From NCBI GenBank assembly GCA_037355855.1, contig CM074761.1, positions 4,111,346-4,175,345 on the forward strand: a stretch of DNA of 64,000 bases, written 5' to 3'. The DNA is from Pseudo-nitzschia pungens (taxonomy: Eukaryota; Bacillariophyta; Bacillariophyceae; Bacillariales; Bacillariaceae). A program made the translations under genes and the position numbers. Below are positions 22,694 through 32,013 of this stretch, in pieces. The notes below the pieces were generated by a model, which saw only the letters and a list, made by a program, of their open reading frames with translations, was not told the DNA's origin and did not search any database. The number at the start of each line of letters is the position of its first letter. Position 1 is the first letter of the stretch.

Positions 22694-24072
22694 TTACTCA
22701 CTCGGAGGAGCCCCGTCGCTCATGGGTCGAATTTCCCACGAGACTTCCACACCCCACGTTCCTCCCTGTGTCTGCACATTGTAGCACCTGGGAGACTTGG
22801 AAAGACAAACGTACTCCGTGCCCTTGAATCCGTCGACCAGACCTCCCTTGAAGGTCACGTCCGCAGCATCCTCCGGCGAAATCGTTAGGGTCGTGGTGTC
22901 CCATCCATCCCCGAAGGAATCGTACATGACCAGGCGGTACTTGGTCTCGTCCTCCTTGCACTTGGTGTCGGCCGGATCGGGCTCGGTCCCGTCCCCGCTC
23001 TTCTTTTTGCCGCTCGGAATCGGACACTTGGTGGTCAGATCGCTGTCGCAATTGTCGCTGGCGGGGTCCTTGCAGGCGTATCCATCGTGGCCGCACTCCA
23101 TGTAGTTCGAGACATCGGTGATCTTGCACGTGTCCTCGCAGCAATCCCCTCCGTCGTAGCCGCAAATCTCCGTGTTGTAACACCCGTCCATGTTGTCGTG
23201 GCAAACGCCGTCGCCGATCCAGCCCTTGTGCATGCCGTCCCACTCGCACTCGGTGAGGGCGGAGCAATCCACCTTGTTCGTTGCATCGTCGTCGTCCACC
23301 GCCTCGTCATCGTCGTCGTCCCAAATGACGCAGGCACTGAAGGTCTGGCAGAAAACGCTCTGGGCAATCACGTCCTTCTCGAGGCTCGTGCAGTGTCCTC
23401 CGTCCGACAAGAACTTCAGGACCTCCTCGCAGGTCACTCCCGGCGTGACTCCCGTCCAATCAATGTTCTCGATCGCCAAGGTGTCGAAGCAGGAGGTGCA
23501 CTTTTGGTTGGGAATGCACCGGACAAAGGCCGAATCGCAGGCACCCGCCGCATTTTGGCCCAAACGACGCAGAAAAGCGGGAACCTCGTTTGTCCGGCTC
23601 TCGGGTGATTGGGCTTCCGCTCCTTCCGCGGGATCGTACCGGATCGAAGCGGCAAGCCGGCGGATGTTTTCGCGGTGTTCGAGGAAGCGGTCGGTCTCGG
23701 ATGCCAGACTGTTCGGTTTCGCAGCGGATTGGGTTCAAACGGGAGAAGCAGCGTCGAAAAAACAATGAGATGTGGAGCGGAATGGAATGTATCAATGCAA
23801 GGCAATGCAGCGAAATGAAATCCATTGGAACTCCGTCAACGCAACTGCGAATCCGAGCAAACACAGTCCCGTTTATCGGTATCCCAGACAACGAACCGCA
23901 AAACAGGAACAGAACAAGAACGAAAAACAAAACAAAACAAAACAAAACAAAACAAAACATACGTCTTGCCGATGGAAAGGCTGGAACCCGAGCCGGATTC
24001 TGCTGCGCCACCGGCAATCGCCGCGGTTGCCAACACGAATGACAAAAGCTCTTGGCGGAAAAGAAATTGCAT
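22694..24072 (-). CDS. Secreted LNR (Notch-repeat) protein with a DSFGDGW domain
   Basis: Inferred exons are 24072-23963 (signal peptide) and 23708-22694, GT-AG, phase 2 (374 residues). Exon 1 encodes FLFRQELLSFVLATAAIAGG, a clear signal peptide. Exon 2 has a charged helix (ETDRFLEHRENIRRL), a Cys-rich segment (about 90-160), an acidic run, then one Lin-12/Notch repeat at about 191-231 (CxxGDGxCHDNMD...CGYDGGDC), which in the family binds calcium through its Asp residues. The C-terminal domain carries YDSFGDGWDTT (about 298-309), a motif common in extracellular algal and oomycete proteins, and two Cys. No membrane span follows, so it is probably secreted. The ligand is unknown. Confidence 0.8.
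23923..23959. repeat. (AAAAC)n pentamer run inside the intron
   Basis: About seven AAAAC units just downstream of the 5' splice site of the LNR gene (on the coding strand, GTATG followed by TTTTG units). Confidence 0.9.
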
Positions 24073-26189
24073 GGTGTGCGATGAACAGAAACTAACGAAA
24101 ACCAAGCTTCTTCTTGCGAATGATCTTGATTGTATGGATGTATGAATAAATAATGAATGAATGAATGACTCAATCCGCTTCGGTCCTCTCTCTTACGATA
24201 GATGAGGTCGGTTGGTATCGCAGAGAGAACAGGTGTCAGTAAGCAGTGGTAGTAATCTTAGTCCTCGTGAGACTATGTCTTGAACTCCTTTGTTGCCGTC
24301 TCCGTGTCCGTGAGCCGCTATCTCAGTCAAATCGTGGGTCGTGATGTTTCAGATTATTATTCTGTGTTGCTCTTTTTCCGTTCCTTGCTTCCTGAACCCG
24401 GTTTTCTTGTTCTATTACAAAATATACGTACCGTAACCTTAGCTATCCAGCATCGATACGAGTACCTACCGTATTACCGTACTCCGACGTACGTATTTCT
24501 TACGGTATGAATATGAATTGAGAATAAGGTTACTCGTACCGGTAAGATTACTCGTAGGAGTGTCAAGTGACAGCACTCTCAGCACGCGCAATAGTGAATG
24601 GTGTTTGTCTTGCTTTGAGCTTGCCAAGAACCGAAAAGTGACCAGTGAAACTGAGTCCAAGTATTCCAATCGCTTTTGTACTGCAGTTATGCCGAAGGGT
24701 TCGTAACCTTACTCGTATCTCTGTACCTGTACCTTATATCGAGTAAGAGTTTACCGTATGGATTAAAAAACACTGCGAGATCGGGTGAGTCTTGCAGAAT
24801 TCATCCCGGTACGATTACAGATGATCACCGGTGAAGTTGGGGTCATTGTAAAATTGAGAACACACAGATGGGACTTGCTTCGGACAGAGTTTCCGCTTTT
24901 GGAGGTGCGCAATCCGTCGGAATACGTTACACGTAATAATACGAGCACGTGTAGAATTCCTCCCTCCCACAAAGAACTTCTCTGAGTTGGAGCGACCATG
25001 CTCATCCTATCCTGAATCCATCCTCATCCAGAAGAAAAAGAAATTCCAACCGTACGGGAAACCTTACCGGTACATTCTATTCAGACCTTTGTAAATGATT
25101 GCGTACGTACGGTATTGAGTATTATTCATGCCACTTTCGGTATGGATTTCACGTACGTACCGGTACGTAAGGTTTACTCTTCCTTCAATCATTCAAATCA
25201 ACAAACATGGCTACGAGTAAGGTTACGGTAATTACTCACCTGGTAACTACTTACTTGGTGCCTGGTACATCTTACCGGTAGTAGCCTTTCATTACGGCGA
25301 TAAATGTTTGCCGACCACTACAAACACAATGAAATGCGATAGTATCGGTATGCCATCAAGAACCATGGGTAAGTTTAGCATAAGGTTACCAACAAGTTGA
25401 AATATTGTTTAATCTGGCGCGCTGTGCTTCAAATCCAAAAATGAATGGAACAACTGATTTGGACTGGCATTATGCTCTTCCCCACAAGAAACACCCTCAA
25501 CAAAAACACTCTCTACAGTGCGAGTAAGACTTGCATACTACTACCGAACACATTGTTGTTTCGTCCCGTGTGGAATATTATCATAATAGTTCTATTATTA
25601 GTTGTACCGGTACACTCTCCAGAAAACCGTAGTCATCAAACAAGGTGCAATGGGTGCTGGTCTATTCCATGACAGTGAACATCAGTACCGTACTAATAAG
25701 TAGTAGGAATAGTTATTATGTTCCAATAGATTGCACGGAAACTGCCGGGAACTGCATGTCTACTACCAAACTTCGGTTTAATCGCTATCACGTGCTCTAC
25801 CAGGACGATCAGTGTTGTTTCGGATCCAAGTTCATTACGTCAGGTGTTATATCTCGTTGTAACAGTCCAAATTACAATCATGTAGGTATCGTCCGAACGG
25901 TCTCATTTGTCTCCGATGCAGTACGCAGTAGCTTTAAGGTGTATGAGCCAATACGAAGATGTCTTAGGAATTACGGAGTTGTTAATACTTTCAAAAATTG
26001 TGGCTAATATCATAGCTAGCTAATTCTGTTACTATGTTCTGAGTCAATTTATCCGAGGAACCGAATAGTCTCGAAGTTTGTACCACGAAATTCATTCCGG
26101 AATTTGTTTCATCTCAACAGTGAGTGACTACCCTGTTTTTGTTTTTGTTTTCGATTTAGTTTCGTACCAAAAACACTCCCGATCACACA
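24073..26189. other. 2.1-kb gene-free stretch dense in the GTAAGGTTAC / TACCGGTA words
   Basis: Copies of GTAACCTTA, GGTTACTCGTACCGGTAAGATTAC, CCTTACCGGTAC and CGTACGTACCGGTACGTAAGG occur at about 24425-24560, 24705-24770, 25050-25080 and 25100-25290. An open frame at 25645-26007 (120 residues) has no recognisable motif and is probably chance. No RNA gene is seen. Confidence 0.6.
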
Positions 26190-26864
26190 TTAGACGGTCA
26201 TGACTTCCTTTTCCTTCTTGACGACGATTCCATCGATCTCCTTCACCTTGTCGTCGGTCATCTTTTGGATGTCGTCTTGGCCGGATTTCGACTCGTCTTC
26301 CGAAATCTCGCCATCCTTTTCTAGCTTCTTGATACCATCAACTGCTTTTCTACGGATATTTCGGACCGCAACCTTGCCATCTTCGCCAATCGCTTTGCAT
26401 AGCTTCATCATCTCTTTGCGCCTCTCTTCGGTCAGACTGGGAATGTTCAATCGGATAAGGGTTCCATCGTTCATGGGAGTCAAACCAACATCGGATTCCA
26501 TGATGGCTCGTTCGATATCACCCAAACTCGACTTGTCGAAGGGTTGCACCGTCAATTGCTGAGCGGATGGAACGGAAATCGTTGCCATCTGGTTGATCGG
26601 GGTCTCGACACCGTAGTAATCGGCCTTGACACGATCCAGAATAGCGGGGGTGGCACGGCCCGTGCGAATTGTGTTCAAGTTTTGGAGGACGGATTCGATG
26701 GATTTTTCCATTCTCTCCATAGCATCCAAACTGACCTCATCGACCTCGTCCGACATGAACAGAGCAGGCATTCCACGGGTCGCAGAAAGGAAAGGTTGCA
26801 CGGGGGCGAACGCTGTAACAGAGGCGATGGCCGCCAGCAAATAGACTAGGCTGAGCTGCTGCAT
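26190..26864 (-). CDS. Plastid ribosome recycling factor
   Basis: RRF works with EF-G to split post-termination ribosomes. From the Met at 26864 the protein has 224 residues. The start is a signal peptide, LVYLLAAIASVT, then AFAPVQPF, the classic diatom plastid import motif. An upstream Met at 26990 would bury this signal, so I reject it. The mature part has the family's blocks: NLNTIRTGRATPAILDRV (helix 1), YYGVETPINQMATISVP (beta domain), ERAIMESDVGLTPMNDG, then LTEERRKEMMKLCK and VRNIRRKAVDGIKKLEKDG. The length after cleavage (about 185) equals bacterial RRF. It acts in the plastid stroma, probably with the IF-1 encoded at 53.6 kb. Confidence 0.95.
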   Translation of the reverse strand: MQQLSLVYLLAAIASVTAFAPVQPFLSATRGMPALFMSDEVDEVSLDAMERMEKSIESVLQNLNTIRTGRATPAILDRVKADYYGVETPINQMATISVPSAQQLTVQPFDKSSLGDIERAIMESDVGLTPMNDGTLIRLNIPSLTEERRKEMMKLCKAIGEDGKVAVRNIRRKAVDGIKKLEKDGEISEDESKSGQDDIQKMTDDKVKEIDGIVVKKEKEVMTV

Positions 26865-27478
26865 TTTTGATTTCTTGTTATCTTCCGATGGTAGACACTT
26901 TGCAAGTACGATTCCTTGGTTAGGTTTGGGTATGCACCTGATTGTATTGTGGACTTTCGGGTCGACAGCACAATGTATTTTAACTGTCAAGATACTGAGT
27001 ACGAAGTATTAATCATCCGAAAGATGTGTCGATCTCGTCGAGAACCGTGTGATGTGTGATGCTAAGAGCCTGTCGAACCGTAATGTAAGATTACCGGTCA
27101 GGGATCAAGATGACGTACGTACGGTATGTATCTTGACGTCCGAAGCTGGGAAATCCAATTAATTTCCAACCAGTAACCTTACCGGTAAGCCCACTAAGTT
27201 ACAGTAGAAGTATCATTTTTACATATTTTGACTCGTTCGATTTGAATACTTCGATTGCCAAAAAGAATGAACAATCCACAACAATCTCACATCTTCTTTG
27301 CGCATCACACATCATCATCCAACAATTTTGACAACGTTCATGTTCTCAATGACATTCAGTATTCAATGATCCCTGTCCAGGGTAGCACATACCTGCAACA
27401 GCATTTCCAACAGTCTAGCCTTTTTTTATTCTACTTGATCCAAGTCGAATACCAGGAACCGATTCGGGAAGAAAAAAC
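26865..27478. other. Divergent intergenic region
   Basis: Contains AACCTTACCGGTAAG near 27173-27190 and GACGTACGTACGGTATG near 27110-27127. A short open frame at 27255-27545 overlaps the start of the next gene and has no recognisable content. Confidence 0.55.
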
Positions 27479-29524
27479 ATGCACGTTAGATCGATGTGGG
27501 CGACACATTTGTACCGATGCAACTCTCCGTCCACCGCTTCGTTGAAGAGGAAAATTGAAATACGGCATGTTTCACAGTGGTGCAAAGGCGTATCCGGGAA
27601 CCACAGGAATCACAAATGGGATGGTCATACGATCAAACAAAACAACATGTTGGGGGCATGTTCCCAGAGTTCAATCTATCGACCCGGACAGATGATGAGC
27701 ACTTTCACTAATTCAGTTGGTTCAAAACTACAATCTTCGTTTTATCAGAATGTAACTGCTAGGAACAGAGCGAAGTCGAGAAGAATCACAATCTTTGATC
27801 GGCAACGAAGGAACATTCGCACAAAAGGCTACTACAACATTGCCGGAGCCTCTCCCCGACAAATGGCGGATCTTGAGGAACGATTGTGGTCTGTGGTGGG
27901 AGCCAATGTGATAGATCCTGAAACAAAGTTACACCTGCAGAAGTTGGGTTGGCTTCATCGAAGGCTGACCGTTACTCAAAAGATTGTTGAGAATGAACAA
28001 AAAGATTCCATTCAAATAGTCATACAATTACCTTCACTGTTGCACCCAACAATAGAGTTACTCAAATCAATGGTTGAAAAAGAGGCAAGAGAAGAGATCA
28101 ATCGATGGGCAGCAGATAACGCTTTATCTACAACCTCCGACTCAAGTCATGGCGGCCTTGAATTCGAAGTCGACGTGAAAACCGTTGCAAAACAACCAAT
28201 TCCATGGACTGTACAATCTGGACAACAAACTCAAGAGGATGTAAAGTCTGGGCTGGGACCTGGCTTGACCAATGTGTCTCATTTCTTGGCCGTATATAGT
28301 TGCAAGGGAGGCGTCGGTAAATCTACAGTAGCCGTCAATCTTGCATACGAATTGGCCCGCCTCGGTGGCCGTGTGGGATTGCTCGATGTAGATGTGTATG
28401 GGCCCTCTCTTCCGTTGCAGGTCACCCCCGACGACGATGCCGTTCGCAAATCGTCACTCGGATCAAGCATGGTCTGCCCAATCGAATACAAGGGAGTCAA
28501 GTTACTTTCGCTTGGTTATGTTTCTTCGAAAAGTGGGATTCCGGGTAGCGGTAAGAACAGCGATGCAGCAATTCTGCGTGGACCCATGGCCGGTAGGGTT
28601 GTCACACAGTTGTTGAAAGGAACAGAATGGGGGGAGTTGGATGTTTTGATTCTTGATTTACCTCCCGGAACCGGTGATGTCCAGTTGACAGTTTGCCAAG
28701 AAGTCAATCTAAGTTTTGCTGTAGGAGTAACAACTCCGTCAAAATTAGCTATAGCTGACGCCCGCAAAGGTATCTCTATGTTCAACACCATGGGTATCGA
28801 AACGATAGCGATGGTGGAGAACATGGCATACTTCGAATGCGAGGGTGGTGGCAAGCACTATCCGTTTGGAAGAGGCTTTGCCGTAGAAGGGAATGCAATC
28901 AATGAAAGCTTGGGAAACGATGCATTGAAACCCGAAAACATATGCCAATTTCCTGTTTCAGAAATTGCTAATATGGCTAACGAGGAAGGTGTTCCCATCT
29001 GCCTGTCTCGTCCGCACGAAGCCAAAGTTGAGCTGGAAGCCTTTGAAAAATTGGCGAAGATTGTTTCGAGAGAACTGTTCCAGCTACCACATCGAGAGCC
29101 GTCTTCGGAAGGGTCGGTCTCTTTCGATGGCGAAAACTTTGACTTGTCCACAATCAATGTATCACAACAAGGCGAATCTCTCCTAGTACGGTTCTTTTCT
29201 GAAAACGGCGCCATGCAGAAAAGGGTTCCTTCGCAGAGTCTCCGTAGACTTGATCCCATGACCGGAGATGTAATCGACGAAACGTTGTCAACGGTGAACG
29301 ATGACGAAGGAGATCAAAACAAGACCAACGAAAAGAATGTTGTTGTATCTGTCCATAAAGGTTCGTCCACTGCATGCAATCATGCAGCTGAAATAGTTCC
29401 CGAGCGAGTGCAAGAGAAAGGAAGAGTCGGGTTTGAGGTGACGTGGAGTGATGGTTCGAGATTCATCTATAGGAGAAGCGTGATAGCCGTCGCTGCTGGC
29501 GGGACGTTAGTCGATAGTAACTAA
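27479..29524 (+). CDS. HCF101/Mrp-family Fe-S cluster carrier ATPase with a C-terminal DUF971 domain
   Basis: Single exon, up to 681 residues; the true start may be a later Met, for example residue 57. Family members bind a [4Fe-4S] cluster and deliver it to target proteins. A DUF59/MIP18-like domain lies at about 128-225 (EERLWSVVGANVIDPETK). The P-loop ATPase has the deviant Walker A CKGGVGKST (about 275), VDVYGPSLP and DVLILDLPPGTGDVQL. The C-terminal DUF971 domain (about 555-675) is typical of plant HCF101, which serves photosystem I. At the usual Mrp CxxC site it reads MAYFECEGGGKHYPFG, with one Cys, as in HCF101-type sequences. The N-terminus is basic and rich in Ser, Gln and Asn, with no signal peptide and no Phe motif, so a mitochondrial or cytosolic form is possible. 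Confidence 0.9.
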   Translation: MHVRSMWATHLYRCNSPSTASLKRKIEIRHVSQWCKGVSGNHRNHKWDGHTIKQNNMLGACSQSSIYRPGQMMSTFTNSVGSKLQSSFYQNVTARNRAKSRRITIFDRQRRNIRTKGYYNIAGASPRQMADLEERLWSVVGANVIDPETKLHLQKLGWLHRRLTVTQKIVENEQKDSIQIVIQLPSLLHPTIELLKSMVEKEAREEINRWAADNALSTTSDSSHGGLEFEVDVKTVAKQPIPWTVQSGQQTQEDVKSGLGPGLTNVSHFLAVYSCKGGVGKSTVAVNLAYELARLGGRVGLLDVDVYGPSLPLQVTPDDDAVRKSSLGSSMVCPIEYKGVKLLSLGYVSSKSGIPGSGKNSDAAILRGPMAGRVVTQLLKGTEWGELDVLILDLPPGTGDVQLTVCQEVNLSFAVGVTTPSKLAIADARKGISMFNTMGIETIAMVENMAYFECEGGGKHYPFGRGFAVEGNAINESLGNDALKPENICQFPVSEIANMANEEGVPICLSRPHEAKVELEAFEKLAKIVSRELFQLPHREPSSEGSVSFDGENFDLSTINVSQQGESLLVRFFSENGAMQKRVPSQSLRRLDPMTGDVIDETLSTVNDDEGDQNKTNEKNVVVSVHKGSSTACNHAAEIVPERVQEKGRVGFEVTWSDGSRFIYRRSVIAVAAGGTLVDSN

Positions 29525-30078
29525 TAGTACGAGCCATAGATCATCAAGATAACAAAAAGAGTACGTACACGAAGTACATGAACCGTATCGTGCAATCTCT
29601 TTTTTGATTGGATACAAATTCTAGATTATATTTTAAGATATCGATGATTGCATCAATCAACAAAACGTCTACGTTTGCAAAAGCAGTCAAAATACAAAAC
29701 AAAACAAAAAATGAATATGATGGTTTCAGTTCTACACTTGATATATTAAAATGTACATTTTACGGAGCAATAAGATGCGACCAATAATATGCGTCAGCAA
29801 TGTCCCGAGCTTCAAGTAGCAGAAGCTGCGGAAACATTTTTCTCAGAGCTTAGCTTAAAGGTTCCAAAGCACTTGGATTCAAAATTGAATAGCATAGTTG
29901 TGTGTGTATGTGTATGTGTGCGTGCGCGCGTTTGTTGTTGTTGTTGTTGTTGTTTAGTGGTGTGTGAGTGTGTTTGGAAGTGGAGTATACATGGGTCCGC
30001 GGTAGACCCGAGGTATGATAACAATTATAATGGCTTTATCAAGAAAAGGCCATGGGCTCATGATGTTCATGAAGATTA
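29525..30078. other. Convergent intergenic region with simple repeats
   Basis: AT-rich 3' flanks. It holds the GT/TTG simple repeat listed separately. No gene is seen. Confidence 0.55.
29898..29954. repeat. (GT)n followed by (TTG)n
   Basis: A TGTGTGTATG/TGCGTGCGCG run (29898-29930) followed by about eight TTG units (29931-29954). Confidence 0.9.
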
Positions 30079-32013
30079 TTAATAGTATAGACCAATGTTT
30101 GTCGAGGCATCGGGGGAATTCGATGGCAATTGATCGTTCGGGTTCATCGTTGAAAATTGAGCGTTTTCGTGAATGACTCCGGCGGTGGCAGGTCCATGCC
30201 AAGCTTGGATCCTACTTGTTTGATGCAAGAGGGTTTCGCCTTCCATTTGTCCGCCGAGAAGATTCATAGAGTCATTGGTTCCATTCATCGGTGTCGACAG
30301 ATGATCCGATGCCTGATATTCAAGGGGTGCGTTGTTTGGTCCCATGAATGGAGGTTGATCGTAGTGCAAGTTGTGTTTGTTGTAGTATCCTCGAGACGGA
30401 TCCTCGGATGGACCAGCAATGGATCTATTCAAGGCGGAAGATCTTGCAAAGAGTTGATTGTCCATCCGAGACGAACTGGCGGTGCGCCGTTCATCAATTT
30501 CGTGGTATTGATCGTGGTATTGGTCTTGTTGCTGTGCGGAAGATTTATCGGCGGTCGTATCGAGCATAGTTAACAAAGCAGATGTCATCATTGAGAGTCC
30601 ATCGTCGACCTCCCCTGGTCGAAGTTGACTTCTCATAGCTTTACCATTAGCATTGGTATAGATGGGATCTCTATGACTTCGGTTTCCTCCGTGCATCATG
30701 GGAGAAGACGTGGACAAACTCCGAGGACGTCCACTCATTCGTTCGTCCAACGCACTGTGGACGCTAATGCTTCGGCGCATTTCGTCGTCTTGAATGGACA
30801 GACTTGAAGAACGGGTTCTTGAGTGATCAAAAGAGGAAGAACGATGACCTCTCCAGGTTGTCTGTCCGGTATTGGAGTCGTATTGTACATTGTTGTTGCC
30901 GTCGCTCTGAGCGCTTCCTGTAGATACAACACCTGGTAGGCCATACGCGTTGCCCACATTCCCGCCAGCCTTTCGATTGTTCCAGAGAGAAGCCTGAGAT
31001 GCATCAATGTAATCAATATTATTCGAGACAGACGCCTCAAAGGAGGATGCAATCGATGTCGATGACGTGGATGAAGCAACAGTACCCGTGCCAGGATTTG
31101 CGTATTCTTTGCCTCCGTTGTTGTTGTTGCTGTTGTTATTGTTACCACTGTTGTTGTTGTTATTGTTGTTGTTTAGGGGTTGAGATAGCGGTACAACGTG
31201 GGCAGGGATGGTTCCATCCGAAGACAAAAAGGTCACGGTACCATCCGCAACTACAAAGTGCCCTTGTTGCATGGATAGCGGAGGCACAGCGGTGACATAG
31301 TGCACTTTGTGAACGCTCCGATGTTCCTGAGACTGCCTGTTGTTGTTGATACCATGGTTTCGCCCATCGTCGTATCCATTTCGGTTTCGATTACCGTTGA
31401 GAGGGTGATGGTATCTACAAGTAGCTCCATACTTGCAACGTCCATTCTTGAGAAAGAATATACAGTTCGGTTCTTCGGGTCTCTGGGGTAGCATTTGTAC
31501 GCTTGTTTCGCTTCCATTTCTCCACATGGGTGGTGCATGAGAACCCCCATCGTCCTTTCGGCCTCCAATGGGCACGCTGACGAGAACTGTATTATTTCCA
31601 TTCATAACGTTCGAGCTTCCGGTCCCCGCTACCTCGGGCGGATGGTGAAACTTGCATGCTTGTCCAAACTTACAAGTGCCGTGTTTCATATAGTACTGAC
31701 ACACGGGTTCGTTGTAACGAATCGGAAAGAGAGGCTCGGACGGATTGATCGGCGCCTTCATTCCTCCTCCACTCTGCACGTTTAGCGGGTGATTGTACTT
31801 GCAAGAGGCACCATACTTGCACCTTCCGGTCCGCAAGTAGTCCCGGCAATCTTCTTTCGGCTGCTCGTTTTTGTTGGGAACAACCCGGCATCTGACATCG
31901 TTGGGAGGTGACGTCTGCGAATACGGAGAAGGCACCGACATGCTGGGTGGTGTGTTGTGTTGAGTTGTAGAAAGTCTTGACTCGGGTGGGTGGGAATTAA
32001 CGGAGTTTTCCAA
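30079..32013 (-). CDS. Three-finger CCCH zinc-finger protein, RNA-binding type
   Basis: A single-exon protein of 644 residues. Three C-x8-C-x5-C-x3-H fingers sit at C56-C65-C71-H75, C105-C114-C120-H124 and C184-C193-C199-H203. Each contains the (K/F)YGAxCxYxHP or CKFGQACKFHHP core of plant C3H fingers, which bind RNA or DNA. The rest is low complexity: an Asn-rich stretch at about 285-310 encoded by GTT/TTG runs near 31105-31175, Ser/Arg clusters (about 400-450), and a Met/Asn/Gly-rich C-terminus. The pattern suggests a post-transcriptional regulator able to join granules. No enzymatic domain is seen. The paralog cannot be assigned from the fingers alone. Confidence 0.9.
   Translation of the reverse strand: MENSVNSHPPESRLSTTQHNTPPSMSVPSPYSQTSPPNDVRCRVVPNKNEQPKEDCRDYLRTGRCKYGASCKYNHPLNVQSGGGMKAPINPSEPLFPIRYNEPVCQYYMKHGTCKFGQACKFHHPPEVAGTGSSNVMNGNNTVLVSVPIGGRKDDGGSHAPPMWRNGSETSVQMLPQRPEEPNCIFFLKNGRCKYGATCRYHHPLNGNRNRNGYDDGRNHGINNNRQSQEHRSVHKVHYVTAVPPLSMQQGHFVVADGTVTFLSSDGTIPAHVVPLSQPLNNNNNNNNSGNNNNSNNNNGGKEYANPGTGTVASSTSSTSIASSFEASVSNNIDYIDASQASLWNNRKAGGNVGNAYGLPGVVSTGSAQSDGNNNVQYDSNTGQTTWRGHRSSSFDHSRTRSSSLSIQDDEMRRSISVHSALDERMSGRPRSLSTSSPMMHGGNRSHRDPIYTNANGKAMRSQLRPGEVDDGLSMMTSALLTMLDTTADKSSAQQQDQYHDQYHEIDERRTASSSRMDNQLFARSSALNRSIAGPSEDPSRGYYNKHNLHYDQPPFMGPNNAPLEYQASDHLSTPMNGTNDSMNLLGGQMEGETLLHQTSRIQAWHGPATAGVIHENAQFSTMNPNDQLPSNSPDASTNIGLYY

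Noticed and set aside
25645..26007. A 120-residue plus-strand open frame in a gene-free stretch
   Set aside because: No motif, no signal, and its surroundings are intergenic words. Its length is within chance for this window.
26865..26990. An upstream Met giving a longer RRF
   Set aside because: It would place about 42 residues before a clear signal peptide and hide the plastid import motif.
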